DNA of 64,000 bases. It comes from Myrmaecium sp. VS I D KN 1 (Eukaryota > Ascomycota > Dothideomycetes > Valsariales > Valsariaceae). Positions 1 through 12,844 of the stretch are shown piece by piece. Location of the stretch: the NCBI GenBank assembly GCA_019775845.1, contig JADQAV010000051.1, positions 62,001-126,000 on the forward strand. Reading direction: 5' to 3'. The translations under genes were made by a program, and so were the position numbers. The number at the start of each line of letters is the position of its first letter. Within the stretch, counting starts at the first letter, position 1. The notes below the pieces were generated by a model, which saw only the letters and a program-made list of their open reading frames with translations, was not told the DNA's origin and did no database searches.

Positions 1-2149
1 TCAGAAGAAGAAGTTCTATTACTAGTATTCTTCTAGTCTAGCTTCTTATAAGACTATATTATATAAATATTCCTTAAGAATAACTAGGATTTATCTCTAA
101 CTTAGTATTCTAACCTAATAAAATAAAATGATATAGTTTAGGACTAAAGAAGTAATATAAGAGAAACTATAATTAAAAAAGGCCTATAGGCCTACTAATC
201 AACACTAAGAAAGGACTATTAAATAATAATAAAGAAATTAATATAAATATTATAAAGAGCTAAAGGGAATAAAGAGATAGTATATAAGAAGATATAAGAG
301 TAATATATACCTTATATGTATTTTAATCAAGCTAAAACTTAATAAGTATATTTTAGGAAAAGAGAAGAGAAGAAGGAATAAAAACTAGATAGATATACCC
401 TCTTATAAGTAGCCTCTACTAAAGCGCGGATAGTAAGTATAATACTTAAGATATTAATACCTAATAATGTTATTTTAGTATATAGAGTGCGAGCCTTTAA
501 TAATAGTAATATAATAACCTTATTAGTATTATAATAAATATATGTTAAATATATAACTTCTTCCTTCCTATAAGTACTTATACTATATATTATAGCTCCA
601 AATATTTTATAGCCCTTTCCTAAAAAGCTTAAAGACCTTTAGTAAGAATATAGGCTATAATAAGACTTTTAGTAATAGATATAAACAACTAATATAACCT
701 ATAGAAAATTAGTAGGAGCGATTAATATATAATATTTATATAAATATATTAAACTTCATAAAATATATAGATACTAATATCTACTATAATACCTACTAGT
801 TACTTCTAGTATTTAAAATTAGAGAAGAGTAAGGCCTAGTTATCCCCTATATCACTTCTAAAGAGGCCTAGCAGGCTAGGTATCCCCTTATTAAATATAG
901 TGATATAAGATCTAAATTCATAGTCTAGTATATAGGTAATTTATTTAATAAGAGTATTAATATAATATGCTAGGCTTTGTATAAAACTTAAGTTATATAT
1001 AAGTAGCTAATTTATTATAATTATTTAAGCTTTATAATTAAGGCAGTATTATACCAGCTTATATAGGATTATAAATTATATTACTATATTAAATAGTAAG
1101 TTCCCTTAATAGGGTACTAATAATACCTACTATATATATGCTCTACCTTTATAGTTACTAGATAAAAGTCTGAATAGGATCCTACTTCTCTACCTAAGTC
1201 TACTATTTTAACCAGTAATTTAACCGTACTAAAGATATTTTTATTAAATAGAGTTTAAAATATATAATCTAGATATCTAAAACTATTATATAAATAAGAG
1301 ATATAATGATAAATTTTAGTATTTATTTATTAGATTATCCTAACCTCCTAAGGATAAAAGTTACTATCTTAATAGCTAGTTTCTAATTTAGTAATTAAAT
1401 TACTTATATAAGTATTAAAAAGAATCCAGAAAAAAATATATTATAAAGGATATATTAAGGAAAATATATCTTTAGATACCAAGTCTATATCTACTTTATT
1501 TTTTTATTTTTTTATTATAGTTTAAACTTTAGCCTGACTATTCAGACTTTTAGCCTAGTACTATAAGTATAACTTATATAACCTTTACTATTACAGACTA
1601 GTTATATATAAATATAGAAGTAATTATTATAAATATTATACTTAATATTTCTTAGAAGACTAATTATTTAATCAAGGCCTATAACTATAAAGTAATATTA
1701 AGGTTACACAGAGTCTTAAGTAGAGAAATAGTATCTGATATTTAATAAGATAAATTACTGAAGTCTAGATACTAACTTTAGCTCTTTACCTTCCCTAGGA
1801 AGTAGAAAAACCCCTTATAGCTCCGGGTAGCTATAGCTAGTTTATTTAATACGTATAATTCTTATAAGGCCTTAATTATTAATATAAGTATATATTACTA
1901 CTAGTCCGCCGTTTTTAGTACTTAATAACTTATATTAGCGTATATAAATAACTGTATAGCGGGGCAGCTCATAATAAGAAATTCAGATATATACTATTTA
2001 TATTAATATATAGAATAAAGAGGGTTAATATTTTATCTTAGAAGATCTATAGGATAGTAATAATATATCTTATACTTAAAAAACTTTAGGTTAATACTTA
2101 TAGGCTATCCTTACTTATATTACTCTTATAAGGCTTTTAGTAAATATAT

Positions 2150-2296
2150 TAGGCTGCGCAGGCAGCGCGGCAGCGAGGTAGTAAGGTAGCGAGGTATTAA
2201 TATACAGGTTCCTGCGGCGATACTAGTATAGTTACTAAATTATATTACTCTTTTTAGAGGGGTTATTACCTAAGTAGTAAGGTCTTAGCGTTATAA
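2150..2296. repeat. Direct repeat, copy A (RIP block)
   Basis: Begins AGGCTGCGCAGGCAGC and ends near GGTCTTAGCGTTATA. The same sequence, diverged, recurs about 1.38 kb downstream at 3526-3670 in the same orientation. The pair could be the terminal repeats of a small decayed LTR-type or terminal-repeat element with an internal part of about 1.2 kb, or two separate insertions of one repeat family. It is broken and old, as the RIP signature shows. Confidence 0.6.
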
Positions 2297-3525
2297 TTCG
2301 ATCTAGTAACTATATAATACCTAGGGATTAGATACTAGAAGCCTATATAGAGAGCTAGGGGTTTAAGTCTCGCTTATATTATAATAGCCTAACGCCTACT
2401 AGAGGGTCTAGTAAGGCAGGTAGCTATATATAGGGCTTACGTAGAAGTACCGACGTTACTAGGAGGGTGTATATATTAGGGGCTAAGGTTATAGCGGCTG
2501 CGAGAGACTACGAGAGAGGCCCCCCTATAGAAGAAAGCTAGTAGATACTACCGCCTAGTATAGGCCTAAGGATAGGCTTAGTAGGAGGGGAAGGTAATTA
2601 TTAGGCTATACTAGGGTAGCCTATTTAGTACTTAATACTAACTAAACAGGGTTCTTATTAACTAAAAAAAAAACCCGTCCTAAAAGTAGGGGGGGCCTAC
2701 TAACTAAAAAAAAACCTATACTAAAAATTTAGACCAAAAAAAAACCTGAAAAACCCGAAAAAACGTATTAATAGGAGCTTAGTTTCCTACTTTGAAAATC
2801 CTAAAAAATCTAATTAATTAAGATTTTAAAAAGTAAAACTAGTATAGCGTAGCTATCTAGGTATTTATTTAGATTTTTCTAGATTTGTTTTAGTGATTTT
2901 TATTTTCTTTAGAAAATAATTATTCATTATTTTTTTTATATTAAATATCTATAAATACTAGACTCTTATAACTTTTATAGATTATAGAAATACTAATAAA
3001 TATAATACTATTTTTTTATATTTTTATCTATTTTATTTAAAAAGTTAGTTAGTTTTTCCGGGTTTTTTAGAAAGTGTCCTACCTTAACTATAGAAATTTT
3101 ATAAAAGATAAGATTATTAATTAAAAATCTTCTAACTTTTAGATTTAATATTTAAGATTTTACCTTAGAAACCCCTCCCTCGCTTATATATTAGTACTAA
3201 AAATAGCTATTAGAAATTACAAAGATTATTAAAATAAGAAAAATAAAGTAATATAGATATATATCTATAAATATAAGAAAGATAGAAGTTAAAAAAAAAT
3301 TAAAAAGATAAAAAAAAATAAGAAGTAAATTAGTTAAAAAGAAGGCCTAAAAAAAATCTAGAAAATTCCTAAAAAATAGTAAAAATCCGGAATTATCGGA
3401 AATATATTAGAAAAACTTTTAGTAGCTAAAAGCTGACCCGAACTAAAAACAATCGGAGCTCTGCCAACTAAAAAACCCGACGGGTTTTAGCTGGCACGAG
3501 TTTACTGAAAAAAAGTACTACTCTT

Positions 3526-3670
3526 AGGCTATGTAGGCAGTAAGGTAGTAAGGTAGTAAGGTAGCGAGGTATTAATATATAGGTCCCTGCGGCGATACTA
3601 GTATAGTTACTAAATCGTATTACCCTTTTTAAAGGGGTTATTACCTAAGTAGTAGGGCCTTAGCGTTATA
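3526..3670. repeat. Direct repeat, copy B (RIP block)
   Basis: Second copy of the repeat at 2150-2296, same orientation. The 5' part carries short tandem AGGTAGTA-like units, and the centre (CCTGCGGCGATACTAGTA) is almost unchanged between the copies. The element or repeat family is unidentified, and both copies are degraded. Confidence 0.6.
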
Positions 3671-4240
3671 AAATAGAATAATAATAAAGAACTCTTCAGA
3701 CTAGCTATTAATATATAGTTAAAGTATATTATTTCTAGATTAGATATATATCTTATAGCCCCTTATATTAATTATAGCTTAATACCTCTCTAGTATTAGA
3801 TAGGCTAGTTTATAGAGGTTTATATAGATCTACTTCTATTAATTACTATAATTTATTTAGTTTCTTTCTTAATATTTCCTAAGCTAGACTTTATAAGCTC
3901 TAAATAAGGTGCTAGGATATATAAGTAATACTTAAGGGTTTAGATAAGGTAAAAGGTAGATATTATAGTAGCTTAAGCACTTCCTTTTTAAGTACTCTTA
4001 TAATCTTTCTTACCTTATTAGATAAATTACTAAAGTCCTTAAGAATTACTAATTAATAATTATACAGGTAACCTATATATAATTACTAGATATCTAACCC
4101 CCCTTCTAATTTATTAGAAGCAGGCGGTATAGCCTAGTAGTATACTAGTATAACGCCTAGTATTACGCCTATAAGAAGGTTTATAAGGAGGGTCTTCTAT
4201 TTAATATTATTCCTAATAGTTATAAATACCTCTACTAGCG

Positions 4241-4405
4241 TCTGCGTAAGGACCTGCGTAAGGGCCTATATAAAGGCCTACGTAAGGGCCTATATATATA
4301 AAGGCCTGCGTAATAGCCTACGTATATAAAGGCCTATATAAGAGCTTATATATATAAAGGCCTATATAAGGGCCTACGTACGCGCGAGAGCTTATACGCG
4401 TAGGC
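4241..4405. repeat. Degenerate minisatellite in RIP block
   Basis: Imperfect tandem units built from AAGGCCTGCGTAAGG and AAGGCCTATATAAGG variants repeat about eight times. CpG-containing and TpA-containing versions of the unit alternate, which suggests partial mutation of a once more uniform array. No gene. Confidence 0.55.
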
Positions 4406-5410
4406 TTACTTAAATACCTACCTACTTATAAACTATACCTAAGGTTTACGAGGCAGCTTAATTAAGTTATTCTAAGCTTAATAATAAGAAGGTCTTAGTA
4501 AGAATTTCTAGCTAGTCGGAAGGGCTTATATACGGAATAATAATATATACTTAGTTATTAAGAGTTTATAAGTCTAGTAATATACCTAGTAATTAGGAGC
4601 TATATAATTAGTAATCCCTAAGTCCTATTACTACTTCTAGCTTATATTCTTTAATACTAACTATCCTCTTAAGAGTTAAGACTATAAGTAGCTAGGTAAT
4701 AGTACTTTTAATAAAGGTAGTATTATTAATATAAGTTAATATTAGTACTACTTTACTTTTTCTTAGTATAATTAGTAACTCTATATTTTAGATTATATAT
4801 TACTAAGTTCTTATATTAATAATACCTCCCCTCCCCTCTATTCTAAAACTATTAGGAAATAGGTAATAACTAGCGTAGTTAAGTCTTAATAGAGTAGTAT
4901 TACTTATAGTATATAAACTAATCCTAACGAGTTACTCCTTTTCCAGTTCCCCTAATATACTTATACGTCTATACTCGCTTACGGCTCGCTTACGTACCTC
5001 TAGTATTATACTTAAGGTATCTACGCTCTAACTAGTCCTAAGGCTCCCTAAGCCTTATAAAAACCTTAAGGCCTGTATTATACTTAGTAGCCTAGAGTAG
5101 CTAATATTTATATACTAGGGAGCGATTTATAATACTTTAGACTTCCTAATTAAACTTAGGGGAAGCTCTTATTATTAGCTTAGTACTAGTAGAGTAGTAA
5201 AGTTAAAATACCTATCTAAACTACTAAATAGTTTTATAAGTAGTAAGGAGTTAGATAAAAGCTTCTTTTTATAAGAGTATTACTATTTATAGGCAGCGGA
5301 ATTACTACTATCTATAGGCTATTTTATCTAATTAACCTTATTAATAAAGGGTTTTATATCTATAGGGTCTTACTCTATAAAAACTATAATAACTTAGAGG
5401 CCCTTATATT

Positions 5411-5580
5411 TAGGTACGTAGGCAGGCCCTTATACTTAGGCAGGCTCTTAAGGGATATAGGTAGGCTCTAAAGGTATATAAGTAAGCTTCTATACGTAGG
5501 CTAGCCCCTAATAGGCGCTCTTATACTTTATAGGCGCCTTTATAAGTACTCTTACGGGTGCTTTTATAAGCCTAGGCTCC
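5411..5580. repeat. Second degenerate minisatellite in RIP block
   Basis: Loosely repeated units of roughly 25-30 bp sharing GTAGGCAGGCTCTTA-like and GGCGCTCTTATA-like cores. It may be a remnant of a repetitive coding or spacer segment of a dead element. Unit boundaries are vague. Confidence 0.4.
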
Positions 5581-6304
5581 TTAGCCCCTCTTATAGACCC
5601 TTTATACAGGCTCTTTAGAGACTTAGTAGGGTTTTAATAGAGTCTTAGCAGATAAATTTAATAAGATAGCGTATAGATCCTTCCGCTGCCTATAATTAGT
5701 AGAGTTTATTTATAATATATAAAGTATCTATCAGCTATAATTAGAGTAAAGAATATAGATTAGTTACTCATATAAATTATAAAAGTATATATTAAATAGG
5801 CTGCCCTTAAAAGCTATAATAAAGTATATAATTAATAATAATAGAATTAACTAGCTATTATAACTATTATTTCCTATTCTAATATATGTCTATCCTCTTA
5901 AGCATAGCTTCTCTAGCCTATTAAGAGCTTATAGAAGATTATAGGAAGCTAATATATAAACTAATAATTAGAAAAGTATAAGTATATTAAGATATATCTT
6001 TTTTAATAGGAACTGATAAAGCTATTTATTTGAAAGTATATATATAATAAAGTATTTAGAATTATATAAAGAACATTTAAATAGTCTCTTACTAATAAAA
6101 GCTCTTTAGCTAGCTCTTTAAAAGTATAAATATAATATTACGAGCTATCAGTATACCTTCAGATTAAATCATAATGATTTTAACTACTTTAATTAATAAG
6201 AGTATTTATAAAGGACTAAACCCTTAGGTATTATTAAGGTAGAGTAATTTCCTATTAACCTAGAACTATTTAATTCTGCTAGAGGGAGGGGGCTTCAAGG
6301 GCTA

Positions 6305-6330
6305 ATATATATATATATATATATATATTA
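6305..6330. repeat. (TA)n microsatellite
   Basis: Perfect TA dinucleotide run inside the RIP block. No function assigned. Confidence 0.8.
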
Positions 6331-6689
6331 TAAGGTCTTAGTACTCCTGAAACCGGTTTTTCCGCTTGAATTCTTGTAATACCCTATAGATAGTAATTCC
6401 CCTACCTATAAATAGTAAAACTTAAGAAGATAAGGCTTTATAAGGCTTATTTTTATATCTTAGTTACTATAAGTAATAAGTATTCTTAAACGCTATAGTG
6501 AACTTGGAAATTAGTAGTGCCTGTATTAATTAACTTTTTATTTTCATTATTTAGCTTATTAGAAGGATAGTCTTAGAAGTGGTTATACTATTTAAAATTC
6601 TTCTATTTAATTATATATCTATATACTTATATAGTCTTACTAAGGTAATTAGTATTACTAGAAGTATATAGTGTCTATTATCTTAGATT

Positions 6690-6835
6690 AGAATTAATTG
6701 TAATAGCTTATAGTAGATTATCTTAGATTTTTAATTAATTATAATAGATTATAGCAGATTATCTTGGATTATATTATATTATAATGGATATTAATGGATT
6801 ATAGCGGATTATAGTGGAATATAGTAGATTATTTA
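6690..6835. repeat. Degenerate GGATTATAGC-type tandem repeat
   Basis: About a dozen imperfect 10-15 bp units of the form GATTATAGCGGATTATAG follow one another. It looks like an old short-period satellite eroded by mutation. Confidence 0.5.
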
Positions 6836-8480
6836 AAGCGGTATAGGCTAGTCCCGCTAGAGTAATTAAGTAAGCTATACTAAGAAGCTAGTAGTTTATC
6901 AAAATATAATATATAGCATAGATACTGCTCTAAAACTATATCTCTGGGGTCTCTAATATTATAATACTAGAAGTAAGTATCTAGATTACTTATAGATCAC
7001 TAGATCTAGTATTCTGTTTTCTTTTTAAGAATAATCCACTTTGCTCTATAATAAAGCGGTTTTATAATACTTTTAATACTATATTATAATATATTCCTCT
7101 GATTAAGTACTATAGTTAAATGGTTCTTTATTTAAAGGGTACTTATATTCTTTAAATAAGATATATTTTTATATCTATTTGCCTTAAATCCTTATATATG
7201 TCTTAATGATTTATGTTTACCAGATATATTTATACTTATTATTATACTAGTATAATCGTGAAATCGGTTATACTTAGACTATTTTATACCTTATTAAACT
7301 AAGATTTTATCTAGAATATATTAATCCTTATTATAAAGAATATTATATAATAAGAGTATAAATAATAATAATATATAAGGTCTTTAATACTTAGCTCTAT
7401 AGTCTAACGTAGCGCTACTTATAAACGTAGGGCTTATCTATACTAGTATAAGAGCTTTTAGTAAATAGTAGTAAGATTTCCACTAGCTTATCCGCTTTTT
7501 ATAACTAATTACTTACGTTTTTAAATTCAGCTAGATCAGACCTTTATTATAATATTTTTAAGTAAGAACGTAATATTACTTTTAATTCTCCTATATATGA
7601 TAAAATATTATATTCTATAGTATAAGAGCTATTCAGGAGCTCTTAATACTATATTACTAGTTTTAAGTAGCAGTTAGAGAAATACTATTATAGTCTTTTT
7701 AATCCCTTAATTATAAGATACTAATTCTGCTAGACCTTCTGAAAAGCCGTTTATTATATTTAATCTATAATAGATACTTTAGGCTTAAATAGATAAATTA
7801 CTAAAGCCTAGAAGTTTATTTAATACTATATATAAGTTAAGTAGGAAAATATTTCCTTATTTATAATCTAATAGTATATATAGTTCTTTATAAGAATCTG
7901 ATAAAGAGTAAAAGCTACTTCTAGTATATAATAGCTAATTTATATTTCTTTATTTATCTCTCTACCTTAATAACTATCTTATATACCTTATATTTTTATA
8001 AATCAGTACTATTTTTAAATTCTATTAAACGGCTTAAAAAATAGTATAAATAATATAGTAGATTAGCTTATAAGCTTTAATATAAACTATAAACTAATTA
8101 ATTATTTAGTTTAAGTATATAAGACTAAGGCTGCTGTAAAGTTTAAGTTCCTATCCCTAACCTCTTTTCCTAATATAAGATCGCCCTATAGTAAGTAAGT
8201 AGTAGAATATAAGGGATTTATAGTTAGTATAAATTAAGAAGTATATCTAGCGCTTAAAGTTTAAAGTATATATAATATTACTATATCTATCTACTAAAAA
8301 CCTTCTAAATTTATAAATTCTATTTTACCTATAGATATTATATAGAAATTTTGAATAACTACCTTACAATTTTTTAAATAACTCTACTTTCTCCTACTTT
8401 CTTAATTAAAATCTTCTTTACCTATATACTTCAAAATAAGTATTAAGGGTAGATAAAGAAGAGAGTAAGAGAGTAAAGAC

Positions 8481-8801
8481 CGGTTTTGGATTTATATATA
8501 CCCTGTTTATAATTTTTCATCTTCCTGTTTTCGATGATTCAATCCGACCATTACTAAAGCCCCCTGGAGTGAAAAGGTCATACGAGTAAAGTAAGTAAGG
8601 TATGTATGGAGTGACTTAGCGAGTGAGCGGTGCCGCGTAAGTAAAGTAGCAAGTCCGTACAGAAAAAGAAGAAAAGAGAAGAAAGAAACGGACGGCAATC
8701 GCCATCTCGTTGTCTTACTTTTTCCTCTTTCCTTTCTTTCCAGCTCGCTAGGTAGGGCGAAAGCAAGAATACCATCACACGCTCTCTATCTCCACTTCTC
8801 A
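8481..8801. other. Transition from RIP block to GC-balanced DNA
   Basis: Base composition changes within about 100 bp near 8480. I see no gene here; the segment is probably the 3' flank of the small minus-strand gene that ends at 8802. Confidence 0.5.
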
Positions 8802-9548
8802 CTAACGCCAGAGTTCCACGCCGCATGCCTTCTCGCACGCCTTCTCGAATGCCTCTTCCTCCTCAGGGGTTACGCCATCGAGATAGCCGTAGCCTTCGCC
8901 TTCGTGGTCCGCAGCATCAGTGCCATCACCTCTACCTTCTCCATCACCATCGCCACCTGCATCTTCCTCCTGCTTGACCTTCACGTCATACTCCTCCTTC
9001 ACCGCCACCTTGCTTCTTTTCCTCTTTTTGCTCGGCGTCTCCGGCTTCTCCTTCTCCCCGCCGACCGCGCCGTTACCAGCACCAGCACCGCCTTTCCTCT
9101 TCGCACCGTTCTTCTTCACCGTAGAGGCGGCAACGGTTGGGCTCGCGCCCTCCAAACCCGCCGATGCCTCCCGCGCCTTCTTTAGCACGGCGCCCAGCAT
9201 GACGGAAAAGCTGTTGCCGGTTTTGGCGCCGAAGGCGGCAGCCGCCGCGTCAGCATCGAGGGGGAAGGATTTCTAGTTAATTATCAAGTCGGCGGGTTAG
9301 TTCAATTAGTTCAAAACTTAGTACAGGGAGAGAGCGAAGTGTGTACGTGAAAGGGGAAAAGGTAGAAAAGAACAAGAAGAAGGGGAAGCAGGATGAAAGG
9401 AAGATGGAAAAAAGGAAGGGAGTCGAACCAGGACACCACCGCCGCTACCGTCCTTCTTCTGGCAAAGTAGGGCGCACAAAATCCTGTTTCGATCGGTTTC
9501 TGGCAGGGAAAGGATGCCTTGGTAGGAGATGCCTTCGAGGGAGGGCAT
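8802..9548 (-). CDS. Small orphan basic protein, 2 exons, about 194 aa
   Basis: I do not recognise a named family. The proposed exons are 9548-9435 and 9272-8802. Exon 1 encodes a compact N-terminus starting MPSLEGISYQGILS. Exon 2 continues with KSFPLDADAAAAAFG, an alanine/glycine/lysine-rich middle, a KKRKRSK nuclear-localisation-like stretch around residue 115 and an acidic C-terminus. The acceptor is well supported: TTAACTAG with a branch-like GAACTAAC upstream. The donor (GTCCTG) is weak, so the junction could differ by a few codons. The layout, a short folded head plus a lysine/acidic tail, resembles small fungal nuclear proteins with a Myb-like or histone-H1-like head, but that is only an impression. 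It is the first gene next to the RIP block. Confidence 0.5.
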
Positions 9549-11478
9549 GCTTGCTTCACTTTTCTTTTCCTTCTCTCTTGGGTGAGTGGGTTTTTTGATG
9601 AGTGTAGACTATGAGTTGGTTTATTGCGATGAGTTGGTGTGGTGGACGTCCGCAATCCTTTCAGGATCTGACGCGACGGATGGGACTCTAGATCGATGAC
9701 CCCGAGACGTGCAGGTTATTGGATCGGGATCCAGTCCGACAGTTGAGGCTCGTCGTGTTTGGTGCTTTTTTCTGTTGTCTTCACACAGCTCTCTGCGAAC
9801 CGTCGAAAGGTTTTGCCGTCGCTTGGCTAAGCTAAACTACGCGCGCGGTACCAGGTTCCGTAAAAGTGAAGTCGAAGAGGAAGTAGCAACAGGATATGAG
9901 GTCCGCGGGATCCAGCGTCGATCTTGAAGGAACTGCAGGTGAAGTGCGAATCAAGCGCTGGAAAGAAGAGTTAGAGTAAGAGGAAGACGGCAAGGGGAGA
10001 AAAGCAAAAGTAAACAAATAAAGGAAACTCAAAGGGCGGCTGAAGGTACCTTGCGGGATGGGATCGGGTTTAAAGGCGTAAGGTAAACTGCAGGGGTATG
10101 GGCAAGCTCATGCATGTGATCAAGGACGTATGTAGGAGCCGCGGGAATATTGAATGAACTCCTTGTACCTGCGGTCTAGCAGGATGGTGAGAGGGCAGAA
10201 TCAAGGGAATGAAATAGTTCTTGAGCCTCGACGAGAAATACGGTTGACTGAAGTACTGCACAGTTGATCTGATCTGTAGACATCAGGTGTCAAAGAACGC
10301 AGCACGTATGCCTGTAGTAACACAAACACTGTAATAATCATCTACAGTGGAAGAGCAGACAGAAAGGTAGTAATACCCCGAGAAACCTCGCAAACGATTC
10401 GAGGGCCTGGAGATAGCCAAAATGACAGCAGAAGGAAGCGAAAATGATCGATGATATGCAGACAATGACGCTGATTAGGCGTTCTTAAAAATGTCCAGAG
10501 AAGAAGAAGAAAGACAGGACAGGACAGGAGATATACGTACCTATACACCCCATCCTCTGGTCACACTCTAAAATCCAGTTGCCCTAGAGAGGATAAGGTA
10601 TACGGCCGAAAAGGAATGGACTAGTAAGGTCGAAACCCGACAAAGTCCGTTCGGCAGAACGATAGAGAGTTAAACCGCGGACTCTGGAGGGATCATGTAA
10701 AGACCTAGGGGGCGCATTTGGTAGACACTCTAAAAGCCGCGGGAGCATAAAAATAGCAAGGGTTCCACCGTCCACCCGTAGGCTTCAGCGCTTCAGAGAG
10801 ATGCCCGTCCAAGCAGCCAGTAAAGACTGATCGAAAATGTGCCGGTTCCCTTCTTGCCTGATTTGAAGGAACGCTGGCATGTAAAAAGGGATTAAGTGGA
10901 CGGTTCGGATATCGCCCGGCTCCGGGCGCGAATTTGGAGGTAAGAAAAGGATTCATATGTAAGATGCGTATGGAAGCAGGCGCGAAACCCAGATATGGTA
11001 AAGCGGACACCATTGAAGAATGAGGATGGAGATGGAGGCGATACATGGAGATGGAAAGAGAAACAATGTACGTAGAGAAGAAGGAAAAGGAACAGAACTC
11101 AGAACGGCGTTTTCACAGACTTACTACCGCCTCCACCTCTCCCTCGTTCGGCTGGGCGAATTGGGCATGCGTTGCTATTCCGTTACATTCGCGCCGAGTG
11201 GAACCCACCACTGACTGAACACGCCGGAGACAAATTGAGGCGCCCGCGCGTGTACGAGACTGCGCACGTAGAAGGATGACTCGAGCAGAGAATCGACAGG
11301 GGAGAAAACAGAATCGAAAATAATATGCTACAAAATGAAAATATCTTGTTACACAGTGTCTGTCCATGGCAGGCATGACTTACTAGCCCACACTTTGAGC
11401 TCTCTCTGAGAAAGAACTCACCTTTTGGATGTTCCATCCAACCAAACATGAAGAACCTCGCCACTAGACAATCCCAGC
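9549..11478. other. Intergenic spacer, no supportable gene
   Basis: About 1.9 kb between the orphan gene's start and the end of the mL67/MHR1 gene. ORFs on both strands here are short with unconvincing composition. It should hold the orphan gene's promoter and the 3' flank of MHR1. Confidence 0.5.
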
Positions 11479-12844
11479 TCATTCATTCTTCTTCGAGGGG
11501 GAAGCCTTCTCCTTCTCCTGCTGCTCGCGGCCCTCCGCCTCATCCTTCTCCAACTGCTCCTCCTCATCACTTCTCGACTTCACCGGCTTATCTTCCCCAC
11601 CCTCCTCATTCGCCTCCTGATCCAGCTGGACGCCTTCCTCCTTTCCCCGCCCCTGCTTCTGTGCCTTGCGTGCTGCCCGTTTCGCCTTGGCAGCAGCAAG
11701 CCTGAGCTGCTCGCGCTGCTCTCTCAGTTCATCCCGCTCCGCCCGCTCCGCCTGCCACGCCTCGTACCAGTCCTGCCAGAGCCCGGGGTAGTCGGACGGC
11801 TCCTCCTCGCCCATCGGAGAGGCGTGCCGGAAGTGGCCCATCCATCCGTGCTCCACGCCTTCCGGCCACTCCGCCGCGTTCTCGGCATCGATCAGGTCCG
11901 CCCATCGGATGAGCACGCCCTCGACTGACATGGACTCCCACTCGGCCTGTTGCTGGGCGCTCAGGATCAGCTTGCGAACACGGCCATACTTGGGCAATGG
12001 TTTGCTGTGCGGGATAATAGTGGAGAGCGTGGGCGCGTCCGGGAACCACTCTTTGCCATCGGCGAGAGCCTTTATGCGTTTCTCCTCTTGTCCCTTGTTC
12101 CACCGGTCCAAGACCTTTTTTGCGGTATGCGCCTTCCAAAAGAAGCGACGCTGGGCTTTCAGTTGCTCCGTCCACACCTCCTTGTCCTTTTCGCTAATGC
12201 CTTCCTTCGCTAGCTTCTTCTCCAAGGCCGCGATGATGTTCTGGACATGCTTGAAATTCTCTTCCGTAGCCTTGGCTGCATACTCTTCGATCTCCGCCCA
12301 GCGGTTCTTCACCCACGCTTGACGCTCCTGCTCCTCCTCCTTTAGCCTTTGCTCTAACTCCTCCGCCCTCTTCTTCTGCAGCTTCAGCACTGCGGCCAGA
12401 TCCGCCACGCTGTTCTCCTTCTGGTTCATCAGCATCTTGATCCGCTCCTTCTTCCGCGGCAGGTCCTTGCCCTCCTCCCAGTCCCAGCAGAGCTCGTGCA
12501 TCTTACGGAACTCGCGCAGTTTTCGAAATGCCCAGAGACCGGCGTTGCTGCTGGGGAAAGAGGCGATGGCGAACGGCTTCCACATGTCTTTACGGAGCGC
12601 GGCGGGGACAGACTTCTTGCCGACAAAGGTGAGCTGCTTCAGCGCGGAGGTGTTCTGGAGCGGAATTAGCGCCACGGCGAGGACGGAGAGCAAAATGGAA
12701 TGGGCAGCCGACATTCATATTCCGCCGAAGCGAGTAGATGACCTGGTTCGTCTTGACGTTCCTGTACATGTAGATGTGCTGACCGTGCCGAGACGCCATG
12801 GCGGCGGTCTCGGCAGCCATGGACGCGGTCGCGGTCGCGGCCAT
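11479..12844 (-). CDS. MHR1: Mitochondrial large-subunit ribosomal protein mL67 / Mhr1
   Basis: Mhr1/mL67 is a fungus-specific component of the mitochondrial large ribosomal subunit, and in yeast it was first described as a mitochondrial DNA recombination factor. Exons 12844-12713 and 12654-11479 give 435 aa, with a 58-nt phase-0 intron. The N-terminal core shows the family sequence HIYMYRNVKTNQVIYSL, then KQLTFVGKKSVPAALRKD, then AFRKLREFRKMHE. A long lysine/glutamate-rich, probably coiled-coil region follows from about residue 120 to the end, with a tail rich in E, K and Q. Yeast Mhr1 is about half this length, and long C-terminal extensions are usual in moulds. The start at 12844 puts a short Ala/Thr-rich leader before the core; an upstream in-frame Met exists at 13096 but would add low-complexity sequence. 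Divergent from the UVRAG-like gene, sharing a ~480-bp promoter region. Confidence 0.88.

Larger units (their letters stand above)
1..8480. repeat. AT-rich RIP-mutated repeat block (no genes)
   Basis: The stretch is dominated by TA-rich sequence with stops in every frame, and no ORF of note occurs in it. CpA and its complement TpG are strikingly rare, while TpA is everywhere and CpC, CpT and some CpG survive. That is the pattern expected from repeat-induced point mutation, which converts CpA to TpA in duplicated DNA during the fungal sexual cycle. The block therefore most likely consists of old transposon copies mutated beyond recognition by eye. I could not assign a family. It probably acts as constitutive heterochromatin; that is inference. 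Confidence 0.85.

Noticed and set aside
2640-3510. Terminal inverted repeats of a DNA transposon between the direct repeats
   Set aside because: The similar AACTAAAAAA-ACCCG stretches near both ends are in the same orientation, not inverted, and are too short and A-rich to count.
4241-4405. CRISPR-like spaced repeats
   Set aside because: Units are contiguous and degenerate, with no unique spacers; the context is eukaryotic.
9419-9440. tRNA-like B-box (GGTTCGACTCCC on the minus strand)
   Set aside because: No T-stem pairing or acceptor stem can be drawn, and it lies in the intron of the small orphan gene.
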